The position numbers and the translations under genes are program-made. 22,426 nt of DNA from Phyllobacteriaceae bacterium UBA1940 (GTDB lineage: Bacteria > Pseudomonadota > Alphaproteobacteria > Rhizobiales > Rhizobiaceae). This document shows positions 17,101 through 22,405 of the stretch, piece by piece; positions within the stretch are counted from its first letter, which is position 1, and every line of letters starts with the position of its first letter. The stretch is taken from contig DDFA01000125.1 in assembly GCA_002336975.1 (NCBI GenBank), positions 13,166-35,591 on the forward strand, read 5' to 3'. The notes beneath the pieces were generated by a model. The model made no database searches. It had not been told where the DNA came from and saw only the letters and a list, made by a program, of their open reading frames with translations.

Positions 17101-18914
17101 GGCAGGCCGTTCGGACCACGCACGAACTCGCCGTAGAGATCCGTGACGAGAAGCGGCACGCTATGAACATTAAGGTCCTTGAGTTCGATGCCGAGCAGGT
17201 TCTTCGCCTGCGCCTTTATATCAGCCCAGGTCGGCGGACCACCATTCGCGCCCTCCAGCATCTCGCCGGTTGCCATCGGCTTGCCGCCGACCATCACATA
17301 TTCACGCAGGAAAACCTGATGCGACGGGTTTGACGTATAGACCTGATTGAGATCGATCCACGGGGTCGTCTCGTTGCGATGCTCGCGGATGTCGTCGGCC
17401 GTGCCAAGCTGGCCATCGGGGCCGGGATCGTTGGTTGCGCGGGTGAGGATCATGAAGTTGGTCGGGCTGCCGGGCACGTAAAGCGGGTCGTCCGGCTGGA
17501 GCGGGATGATGACGTTGCCGCTGCCGCCCTTGGAGGTGAGATCGAGGCCGTGGTCGAAGAACTGGCCGAAGATCGTCATGAAGCCGTTGAAGGATGCGGT
17601 ATCGCCAAGGTCGGCAGCGATGTTCTTGATGAAGACGTTGTTGCCGTCCATGGTGACGCCATGCGAGGTGACTTCGGCGATCACCGCCGCATCGGCAGCG
17701 GCAGCCGCCGCATTGGCCGCGGCCGTTGCTTCATTGCCTGTGGGGATGTCGTCGCGCGCTTCGATCGCATCCGCCAGTGCACTCGCAGCATCCGCATACG
17801 CGCTGCTTGCCGCAGTAACCGCGGCGTTGGCGGTGACAAGAGCGGCTGCAGTTCCAGCCGCACTCGCCTCGGCCGCTTCTACGGCGTCGCTCAACGCCTG
17901 ATGCTCTTCAAGGGCATTCTGCAAAGTCTGAACGGAGGCGGCATGCTCGGCCTGGGCGACGACAAGCGCATTGGCTGCCGTCTCGTGGATCGCGGCCTTC
18001 TGATTGTGGTCCAGCCGCGCTGCATTGCGCTGTGTCAAAGCAAGCTGCCAAGCGTCAGCCATGTCGTCCGTTGGTGAATCCTCGAAAGCGGCCAGCGCAT
18101 TGGCATAGTTTTCCTCCGCAAGAGCCAGGTTCGCGGCGGCAATATTCCGTGCATTCAACGCGGCGGCCGCGTTCGCTGCGGCGGACTGGCTGGCCGCAAG
18201 CTTTGTGTCGGCGTTCGTCTCGGCTGTTTCCAGCACCGGCATTTGCTGATCTCGGGCCAACACGGCCGACGCCAGCGCCAAACCGGACGCATTCGCTGCG
18301 TCGGCAGCTGCGGCTTGATTCTGCGTCGCATTGTCCAGCGCGGCTTGCGCCGCGTCTCGGGCTTCGGCCGCATCGGCGACAACGAGATTTGCCGCAGCCA
18401 CGGCGGCATCGGCTGCCGTTACTGCACCGGCAACAGCAGCATGGGCGGCGCGGGCGACCGCCTGAAGCTCCATGATCTCGCCAACGATCCCGAGCGCCTT
18501 GGCGCCGGTAATGCCGATTGAAGCGAGCGCGGCTGTGATGGCGGCCGGATTGTTCAGCGACTGGTCGGCCACTATGTTGGAAATCAGACGTGGCTGGCTG
18601 TCATAGACCGAGCCGGCAGGATCCGCATAGCTGGTCGTTTCTCCGGTTCGGGGATTGATTTCTGCTGCCGCATAGTTCGGCGTCAGCAACCGGACCATCA
18701 CTTCGTCCGATGAACCGAACTGGGTCATGTTCGGCTGGAAATTGTTGAAGGAGCCGTCGACCGTGCGCAGGCCGTAGGGAAGCAGCGGGCTCGACACAAG
18801 TTGCTCCAGCGCCACCCGCGGGTCGGTTCCCGCATTGATGGCCGCGGTATGCGCCTCGGCAATCTTGATCTGCTTGAGAATGAAATCGAGGTCGTTCCGG
18901 TTGAGCTGTACCAT
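11136..18914 (-). CDS. Giant secreted RTX heme peroxidase (rhizobiocin RzcA/peroxicin-like), 2592 aa
   Basis: The start is set at 18914 (MVQLNRNDLDFILKQIKIAE), because GGAGGG lies five bases upstream; an in-frame ATG 17 codons earlier has no such site. Domains by residue: N-terminal region 1-150; an Ala-rich coiled coil about 150-413; an animal-type heme peroxidase about 425-1080. The active-site set is complete: FGQFFDHGLDL (Q451, D454, H455), GDGRGNENIALTATH (R699, E702), YRFGHSML (proximal H818), and DLATINIARARETG (N902). RTX blocks follow at about 1154-1280, 1471-1505, 2018-2082 and 2295-2410. A jelly-roll-like beta-sandwich lies at about 1635-1795, cadherin-like or Ig-like domains at 1806-2015, and an Asp-rich linker at about 2262-2285. 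The C-terminal type I secretion end contains FELTLIGTHNLKAADFTGVS. No cysteine is seen. Predicted role: exported oxidant-producing peroxidase with bacteriocin or adhesin activity. The name rests on recalled family resemblance. Confidence 0.93.
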   Translation of the reverse strand: MVQLNRNDLDFILKQIKIAEAHTAAINAGTDPRVALEQLVSSPLLPYGLRTVDGSFNNFQPNMTQFGSSDEVMVRLLTPNYAAAEINPRTGETTSYADPAGSVYDSQPRLISNIVADQSLNNPAAITAALASIGITGAKALGIVGEIMELQAVARAAHAAVAGAVTAADAAVAAANLVVADAAEARDAAQAALDNATQNQAAAADAANASGLALASAVLARDQQMPVLETAETNADTKLAASQSAAANAAAALNARNIAAANLALAEENYANALAAFEDSPTDDMADAWQLALTQRNAARLDHNQKAAIHETAANALVVAQAEHAASVQTLQNALEEHQALSDAVEAAEASAAGTAAALVTANAAVTAASSAYADAASALADAIEARDDIPTGNEATAAANAAAAAADAAVIAEVTSHGVTMDGNNVFIKNIAADLGDTASFNGFMTIFGQFFDHGLDLTSKGGSGNVIIPLQPDDPLYVPGSPTNFMILTRATNDPGPDGQLGTADDIREHRNETTPWIDLNQVYTSNPSHQVFLREYVMVGGKPMATGEMLEGANGGPPTWADIKAQAKNLLGIELKDLNVHSVPLLVTDLYGEFVRGPNGLPLMVTANGPVEGNLQIPLDAQTSLTAGRAFINDIAHNAVPSGPVDHDRNPATAPVAVLPDADNITGNPITPNMFGVNVTYDDELLNAHFVVGDGRGNENIALTATHSIFHSEHNRQVNAIKATILAEGDLALLNEWLLVDVATLPNNSANLVWDGERLFQAARFSTEMVYQHLVFEEFVRTVAPQIDAFVFSNSVEIDGAIFEEFAQVVYRFGHSMLNENVEMLKLNAEGAASPEEIGLIDAFLNPIAFSNAGVDAHAASGAIIRGMTQQFGNEIDEFTTSALRNNLVGLPLDLATINIARARETGIPSLNEARRQFYEQTNDSYLKPYTSWADFALNIKNPLSIVNFIAAYGTHSAILGATTAEAKRDAAWNLVFGTAGETPQQRQARLDFLNSTGTWASQETGLNKVDFWIGGLAEALMPFGGMLGSTFTFIFEMQIQNLQNGDRFYYLSRTQGQNLLNQLEADSFADLIRRNTDTEETGLHINGAAFQTADYIITMDQTKQWNHGLGNADPTREADVISAITGTASLVIRRDLDNDGDGDYLQYTGDEHVVLGGSNEDDILIGGAGDDTIWGEGGDDRIEGGFGVDHLHGGDGDDIITDSGTDIGASDVIKGEGGDDVINGGMGLDLIFGGDGNDVLTGGEDQKTLSGGQGNDFIRAPSGGGGAILGNEGDDWMEAQGNMTTLTGDNSELFFNSRIIGHDVMIAGENDTDFDAESGDDIMVQGIGINRSNGMAGFDWTTFKNNNYDADANMNISIFVNQQNNILRDRYDLVEGLSGWERNDTLTGRDVVIGGYDPNGNASQVEADAPIESFSNALLEKNVDRIAGLRELVAHLTRYDIYNPHNLDTNGSPINPLGEKLVAVMDTSDGSDIILGGGGSDTIRGMGGNDIIDGDKWLNVRILVSPDASRGQTWAAFSIDSIADIQNRLFSGEIKPRQLEVIREIIDGGKEGDVDTAVYYDNFENYEITYNADGSVTVDHVNPTAGLVDPATGRNLESEGTDRLFNIEHIQFADRVLDLRGPTVDLHAYDSANYRDTFSSQNYANSNGTAQWSTAWTETGDRTTNVATTGEIRISGNQLEFRQDTGNGSTAPGATITRTVDLSMVGTGTATLSFSYDESGLDNGETLLVQFSADGNTFNTVQTIDGASGEGAANLNLTGPFSANSAIRFVFSGVNNNNETVLIDNVNVQYTAPSNDGSMGWTNTFTENQAAVGISSLSGISGSNTIASARIVLKNMVAGDTLSATTANGRPAAIAVAQTVVNGEIVLLLTGPASASDYQRALDSVRFSSTSDNPGTTPRTIEVTVNDGIRNSQTATATINVIAVDDPMIANSDRIVTNVATGTPFTIPTWALLANDTDPDSPLAISAITQTSGLTATLSANGVTITDTGNNGGSFTYRGTGTDTASVDLVRDNNGTIDGGNGDDILVGDNLANTLNGGAGNDIVFAGGGNDTINQTSNHGRDIINGGTGNDTYVLAGVQGAELFRIYAVTAGQNAGLAASLNTTFLTSTEIVITRTVNGVEAVVAELDDIEEITIGTLNVTANNGNGGPDAGTSGTDTIQVIGNFDSTSLNYSTITIEGSAGDDIVDISSLVSAHRIVFRSNGGQDTIVGALRPQDVIVIPAEADPDAYTQTDNGDGTTTLSNGQHSITFHGDTPTLVSGDEEGDDDDHDDDDDSDDDDAGPGTGTPQPGEVRTLVGTASADVLTGGTAADILLGGGGGDILAGNAGNDTLRGEDGDDVITGGDGDDVASGGAGADEIHGGTGNDMLFGDAGDDLIFGDAGNDIIEGGAGADRIWAGDGDDTILATVGDGNDSYWGGEGNDTLDYAAATGNLTVDLGNGFLGRGSVNGADVGNDTIYGFENFIGGSGHDVITASNLVNIIDGGLGNDTFRFTSVTAVDGDTIYGFAPGDRIDFSAIDANTGQAGVQGFTLTAGFTLSGAGQIVVTHEERDGTDVTVIRGSVDADPDADFELTLIGTHNLKAADFTGVS
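11672..12030 (-). repeat. C-terminal RTX nonapeptide array of the giant peroxidase
   Basis: About a dozen GGxGxDxxx-type units in residues about 2295-2410 (for example GGDGDDVASGGAGADEIHGG), predicted to form a Ca2+-dependent beta-roll just before the secretion end. The DNA is therefore a diverged 27-base repeat. The array is preceded by the acidic linker encoded at about 12060-12130. Confidence 0.85.
15080..15455 (-). repeat. First RTX nonapeptide array of the giant peroxidase
   Basis: Residues about 1154-1280, directly after the peroxidase domain, contain repeated GGxGxDxxx units (for example GGAGDDTIWGEGGDDRIEGG). This internal array divides the enzyme from the downstream binding domains. 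Confidence 0.85.
17675..18467 (-). other. Ala-rich coiled-coil segment inserted ahead of the peroxidase core
   Basis: Residues about 150-413 of the giant protein are strongly Ala-rich with acidic and polar heptad positions (for example EARDAAQAALDNATQNQAAA, AEASAAGTAAALVTANAAVT). It lacks Gly and Pro except in two short breaks (DSPTDD and DDIPTGN). This predicts a long helical hairpin or rod. It separates the N-terminal strand region from the peroxidase core. Confidence 0.75.
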
Positions 18915-18918
18915 TTTT

Positions 18919-18924
18919 CCCTCC
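18919..18924 (-). promoter_or_regulatory. Ribosome-binding site deciding the start of the giant RTX gene
   Basis: GGAGGG, then AAAA, then ATG at 18914. This near-ideal site argues that translation begins here rather than at the in-frame ATG at 18965. Confidence 0.8.
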
Positions 18925-18927
18925 AAC

Positions 18928-18943
18928 GGCGCGTTTTCGCGCC
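18928..18943 (-). promoter_or_regulatory. Hairpin directly upstream of the ribosome-binding site of the giant RTX gene
   Basis: On the transcribed strand GGCGCG-AAAA-CGCGCC is a perfect 6-bp stem with a tetraloop. Its 3' edge is three bases from the GGAGGG ribosome-binding site at 18924-18919. It could protect the mRNA 5' region or tune access of the ribosome to a very long message. Confidence 0.6.
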
Positions 18944-19325
18944 CGCCCTCTCGACAAAGTTTCACCGCCCTGTGGGAAGGTTGTTTCCTCCATCCACCGG
19001 TTGCTTGAAGTCTCTTTTGCCCGGCCGCTTGAAACGGGGCGCTTCTGCTGATGCTCGAAGGATGGTTGAAGGTGCGAAAGAAAGAAATGGCGCAAGGTCG
19101 AACGAGTTTGCAGACGAACGGCTGACGGCAATCACGACTTAGGCAAGCGTTTTCGTGGAATTAGGCCAGAGAAAAACTAGACCTTGGACCAGTTATGCTT
19201 TCGACCTGAATATTGCCCGGTAGCGGTCTTTCAATTCGACGGAATAGTGCGATCATCGACATGCGTTTCGGGCGTTACCGCCTGCATCTAGCGACGCGCC
19301 ACGCGTAGGAAGGAAACCTGACGGT

Positions 19326-20795
19326 GTGACTGAATGTTCGGGCGATGCTTCGCAGGAGTCTCCGGTGCCGGCCGATCGCACACATCGGGCAGACGGTTTC
19401 GTGCTGCCGGTCCGCCAATGGTTCGCCCGCCAGACGCTCTCTGTGCAGTTCCTGCTCGCCAGCAGCGTATTGATCCTCGTCGCTGCCGCTGTGTCGGGCT
19501 ACTTGATCTCGCGGGAGGTTTCCGCAAATGCAGCAGGCGACCGCGCGGCGGCCACGGCCCTCTTCATGCAGAGCATTCTCGAGCCCGCGGGGCGGGAGCT
19601 GGCGCTGACCGGGCAGCTTTCAGCCACTCGCATTGCACGGCTGGACAGTCTCTTCGCCGAACCGCGATTCAAGAGCCGCTTTCCCTATTTCGAATTGTGG
19701 CTGCCGGACGGGACGGTCGCTTATTCCACGTCCAAGGAACTCGTCGGGCGCCGGTTCAATCCGCCGCCGGGTCTGGTGCAGGCGCTGAATGGCGACGTTG
19801 CCGCCACCTATGCCGACCTGACGGCCAGTGAGCACACGCTTCGCAGCATCAGCACGCGCTATCTCGAAATTTACAGTCCCGTGCGCCGCTCCGATACCGG
19901 AGCGGTCGCCGCGGTTGCGGAAATCCATGAGGATACAGACATCCTGCACCGGGAAATCTTCGAGGTCCGTCTGGTCAGTTGGGTCATCGTCGCAGGCGCC
20001 TCCGTCGCCATCATGCTCGGTCTCTTCGGTATCGTGCGTCGTGGCAGTGTGACGATCGAGCAGCAGCGCCTGCGGCTGGAGCAGCGCGCGCAGGAGGCCG
20101 AGCGGGTTTCCGGGGAGATCCGTTTGCTGCGCGACCGGGCGCGGCTTGCCTCGCTGCGCATGACGGATTTCAACGAGCGTTTGACGCGCGGCATAGGCGC
20201 GGACCTGCATGATGGGCCAGCACAGCTTATCGGCTTTGCTGTCCTGCAGACAGAGGCCGTTCGGCGCGCGTCGTCAAAGGCCGAGCGGCTGGAGGCGCTG
20301 GATGCGGTTGGCGGAACGCTGGAAGAGGCTCTCAAGGAGATCCGGATGATCGCGCGCTCCTTGCTTCTGCCGGATATAGAGCGGCTGGACCTCGATCAGG
20401 TCATTGCTCGCGCTGCCAAGCTGCACGAGGCGCGAACGGGAACCCTGGTTGCTTTCGAGACGAGCGGAGGCGGCATAGAACTCCCGCCCGTAATCAAAAC
20501 CTGTGTCTACCGCTTTGTGCAGGAAGGGCTCAACAATGCCCACCGTCATGCGAGTGGAAACGGGCAGACGGTTCGTCGTCGTATCGATGCTACAGCCTTG
20601 ACGCTCAGCGTAAGCGACAAGGGGCGGATGCCGGGCGAGGTCTGCGGTGACCGGAGCCGGGATGGGGGACTTGGAATCCATGGTTTGCGCCAGCGCGTGG
20701 AGAGCTTGGGCGGAACGGTCCGGCTGGTCCTTTTGGAAGATGGGGCGGTACTGACCATGCAACTGGATCTTGGGGGAGGCATGCTCGATGAATAA
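19326..20795 (+). CDS. NarL/DegS-type sensor histidine kinase with periplasmic sensor domain
   Basis: A membrane sensor that autophosphorylates and passes phosphate to the adjacent regulator. It has 489 residues and starts at GTG (19326), with AGGAAGGAAA upstream. Transmembrane helices lie at about 39-62 and 215-237, enclosing a ~150-residue Cache/PAS-like periplasmic domain (FPYFELWLPDGTVAYSTSKE, IYSPVRRSDTGAVAAVAEI). A coiled-coil linker at about 240-275 is followed by the HisKA_3 site DLHDGPAQ with phospho-acceptor H295. The ATPase domain has an N-box VQEGLNNAHRH (398-408) and a G-box GGLGIHGLRQRVESLGG. The G1 motif reads DKGRM rather than DxGxG, with Met in place of the second Gly. The ligand is unknown. 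It is divergent from the secretion operon and overlaps the regulator by 8 bases. Confidence 0.93.
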   Translation: MTECSGDASQESPVPADRTHRADGFVLPVRQWFARQTLSVQFLLASSVLILVAAAVSGYLISREVSANAAGDRAAATALFMQSILEPAGRELALTGQLSATRIARLDSLFAEPRFKSRFPYFELWLPDGTVAYSTSKELVGRRFNPPPGLVQALNGDVAATYADLTASEHTLRSISTRYLEIYSPVRRSDTGAVAAVAEIHEDTDILHREIFEVRLVSWVIVAGASVAIMLGLFGIVRRGSVTIEQQRLRLEQRAQEAERVSGEIRLLRDRARLASLRMTDFNERLTRGIGADLHDGPAQLIGFAVLQTEAVRRASSKAERLEALDAVGGTLEEALKEIRMIARSLLLPDIERLDLDQVIARAAKLHEARTGTLVAFETSGGGIELPPVIKTCVYRFVQEGLNNAHRHASGNGQTVRRRIDATALTLSVSDKGRMPGEVCGDRSRDGGLGIHGLRQRVESLGGTVRLVLLEDGAVLTMQLDLGGGMLDE

Positions 20796-21456
20796 ACCGA
20801 CGTCGGTGATCGTCGTCGACGATCATTCTCTTTTTCGAATGGGGGTGCTCCAGGCGCTCGGACTTGAGAAGAGCCTCACCGTGAAGGGGGAGGGCGCTTC
20901 GAAGGACGAGGCACTTCATCTCGTCGAGACCCTGCTGCCGGATGTGGCGCTTCTCGATATCTCCATGCCCGGCAGTGGAATTGAAGCGGCGCGCGAGATT
21001 ACCAAGCGCTGGCCTGACACCAAGGTGGTGATGTTGACCGTCTCGGAAGAGGACGACGACGTGCTCGAGGCATTGGATGCCGGGGCGACGGGTTATGTAT
21101 TGAAAGGGAGTCCCGCACCCGAGTTGATAACCGCAGTTTCAACTGTGGCCGAAGGCCAGCCATACCTTTCGCCTTCCCTGGGCATGCGTTTATTCGGCGT
21201 TATTCGCACCCGCACCGCGGAGCACCGGGTCGAGCGGTTGATAGATACATTGACGCCGAAGGAAGCCATCGTGTTCGAGTTGCTGGGACGCGGCTGTACC
21301 AATCGAACGATTGCCGCGGAAATGGGCGTACAGATCAAGACCGTCAAATTCCATGTCGGCCGCTTGCTCGCCAAGCTCGGTGCCAAAAACCGTGTGGAAG
21401 CCGCGCTGATTGCGCAACGCCAGTTGGTCCCGTCAAGTAGCTTTGGGCGCAGTTGA
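20788..21456 (+). CDS. LuxR/NarL-family response regulator
   Basis: The product is a 222-residue two-domain regulator. The receiver domain at about 1-120 has acidic pocket D11/D12, phospho-acceptor D57 (DVALLDISMPG), T84 and K106. The LuxR-type helix-turn-helix at about 155-212 has LTPKEAIVFELLGRGCTNRT and the recognition region IKTVKFHVGRLLAKLGA. The ATG at 20788 is used because it overlaps the kinase stop (ATGAATAA) and has GGGGGAGG upstream; the TTG at 20770 is less likely. Translation is probably coupled to the kinase. Likely targets include the divergent secretion operon, but this is inferred only from position. Confidence 0.93.
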   Translation: MNKPTSVIVVDDHSLFRMGVLQALGLEKSLTVKGEGASKDEALHLVETLLPDVALLDISMPGSGIEAAREITKRWPDTKVVMLTVSEEDDDVLEALDAGATGYVLKGSPAPELITAVSTVAEGQPYLSPSLGMRLFGVIRTRTAEHRVERLIDTLTPKEAIVFELLGRGCTNRTIAAEMGVQIKTVKFHVGRLLAKLGAKNRVEAALIAQRQLVPSSSFGRS

Positions 21457-21606
21457 ATAAGGCTAGATCAAAGGGAGCGTCACGGTTGCCGATCGGCGAT
21501 GGAAGTGCCGGTCTGACAGCCCGGCCATAGTCATAGCGACAAGCATTGAGGCGAAAACCAGCGCTCCAGCTTTAAGTGCCTCTCCTCTATAAGGCCTCCT
21601 ACCTAG
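21457..21606. other. Intergenic stretch after the response regulator
   Basis: No assignable gene. A GCCTCC/GGAGGC stem at 21594-21599 and 21608-21613 with an 8-base loop lacks a T-run, so a terminator is only weakly supported. On the minus strand a short frame (about 40 codons, ending near 21470) contains a hydrophobic stretch (GALVFASMLVAMTMAGL). It could be a small membrane peptide or a gene tail; I cannot decide. Confidence 0.3.
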
Positions 21607-21723
21607 CGGAGGCTGCTCGGAGAGTGGCCCTATCGCCTCTTGAAGGCATTAAAATACTGGTTCGAAGCTGCAGCTCAGTCCGATCTCTGTGACGCTGGTA
21701 TTGCGTGGTTCCTGGAGAAGTGA
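21607..21723 (+). pseudogene. Unrecognised gene tail cut by the IS3 element
   Basis: An open stretch of about 38 codons without a start (RRLLGEWPYRLLKALKYW, then FEAAAQSDLCDAG, IAWFLEK) runs up to base 21720. Its stop TGA is formed by the first three bases of the IS3 left end at 21721. The composition looks protein-like, with aromatic and hydrophobic spacing, but I do not recognise the family. Confidence 0.35.
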
Positions 21724-21782
21724 CCTGCCACTGAGAATTTCCTCCAGAATGGATTAGAGTTCGGCCCATTGCGGACGGACTT

Positions 21783-22049
21783 ATGAAGAAGCAGCGATTT
21801 ACGGAAGAGCAGATCATTGCGGTGTTGAAGGAGCAGGAGGCCGGCGCGAAAGCGGCTGACCTTTGCCGCAGGCACGGGATTTCCGAGGCGACCTTTTATA
21901 ATTGGAAGGCCCAATACGGGGGCATGGAAGTGTCTGAGGCCAAGCGTCTGAAGGCGCTGGAGGAAGAGAACGCCAAGCTGAAGAACCTGCTCGCCGAACA
22001 GATGCTGGATACAGCCGCACTCCGCGAGCTTCTCTCAAAAAAGTGGTAG
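21783..22049 (+). CDS. IS3-family transposase OrfA
   Basis: The product is an 88-residue DNA-binding protein of the IS. The helix-turn-helix lies at about 8-45 (FTEEQIIAVLKEQEAG, LCRRHGISEATFYNWKAQYG). A leucine-zipper-like C-terminus follows (RLKALEEENAKLKNLLAEQM). It starts at ATG 21783 and ends after LLSKKW. On its own OrfA normally regulates transposition; fused by frameshift to OrfB it forms the transposase. It appears intact, unlike its partner. Confidence 0.9.
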   Translation: MKKQRFTEEQIIAVLKEQEAGAKAADLCRRHGISEATFYNWKAQYGGMEVSEAKRLKALEEENAKLKNLLAEQMLDTAALRELLSKKW

Positions 22050-22064
22050 GGCCTGCCGCCAGGC
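22037..22064 (+). promoter_or_regulatory. Programmed -1 ribosomal frameshift signal (A AAA AAG plus hairpin)
   Basis: AAAAAAG at 22037-22043 is in the correct phase of orfA (A AAA AAG). Seven bases later a stem GCCTG-CCGC-CAGGC (22051-22064) can form. The downstream orfB frame is -1 relative to orfA, as required to make the OrfAB fusion. Confidence 0.85.
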
Positions 22065-22405
22065 GTGACGCTGTCGCGCACCTGAAGGCCATCATGGGGC
22101 TTTCGGAACGACGGGCCTGCCAGATCATATCCGCAGATCGAAAGACGATCCGCTATCGATCCTCTCGACCGCCGGAGATCGAGTTGCGGGCGAAGCTGCG
22201 CGATCTGGCCAATGAGCGCCGCCGGTTTGGGCTATCGTCGATTGTTCATCTTGCTTCGCCGTGTCGCGCGAGAACTGACGACACTTATTGAGCGACGGGG
22301 CAAGCCCGGCATGATTGTCTCGGACAACGGGACCGAACTGGCCTCGAATGCCATTCTCGCCTGGTCGAAGGATCATAAGGTCGAGTGGCACTACATCGCG
22401 CCGTG
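22043..22405 (+). pseudogene. IS3-family OrfB with frameshift and ~100-codon internal deletion
   Basis: The -1 frame reads GPAARRDAVAHLKAIMGLSE, RRACQIISADRKTIRYRSS and DLANERRRFG. An extra base near 22230 then shifts the frame to GYRRLFILLRR, which joins directly to VARELTTLIERRGKPGMIVS, DNGTELASNAILAW and HYIAP, then TGA. The segment that should lie between LLRR and VAREL, with the first catalytic Asp (WSLDFV-type), is missing. The second Asp (SDNGTE) remains; the Glu lies past the break. The protein cannot be active. Confidence 0.85.

Larger units (their letters stand above)
18915..19325. promoter_or_regulatory. Divergent control region between the secretion operon and the two-component genes
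   Basis: These 411 bases must hold promoters for both directions. Seen: the ribosome-binding site and hairpin of the giant gene at the left; three TCGAC words at 19201, 19236 and 19256, two of them within similar contexts (TTCGACCTGAATA and TTCGACGGAATA); a small dyad ACGCG-CCA-CGCGT at 19294-19306; and a purine-rich AGGAAGGAAA ahead of the kinase start. I could not identify convincing -35/-10 pairs. No open frame of note is present. Confidence 0.5.
21721..22404 (+). mobile_element. IS3-family element with internally deleted transposase
   Basis: The left end begins TGACCTGCCACTGAGAATTT at 21721, 62 bases before orfA. orfA is intact, followed by orfB in the -1 frame with a canonical slippery heptamer. 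orfB has lost about 100 codons of its catalytic core, and IS homology stops at 22404, after which unrelated sequence begins. No right inverted repeat is visible in the window. Confidence 0.8.

Noticed and set aside
15327..17333. 668-codon open frame on the plus strand opposite the giant peroxidase gene
   Set aside because: It is a shadow of a high-GC gene: its product is a low-complexity Val/Ala/Asp/Arg mix with no domain, while the minus-strand frame has clear peroxidase motifs and a ribosome-binding site.
21594..21613. Possible intrinsic terminator after the response regulator
   Set aside because: The stem is only 6 bp with an 8-base loop and no T-run follows; it is also 138 bases past the stop codon.
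21645..21680. GGTTCGAAG resembling a tRNA T-loop
   Set aside because: No acceptor stem, D-arm or anticodon arm can be built around it.
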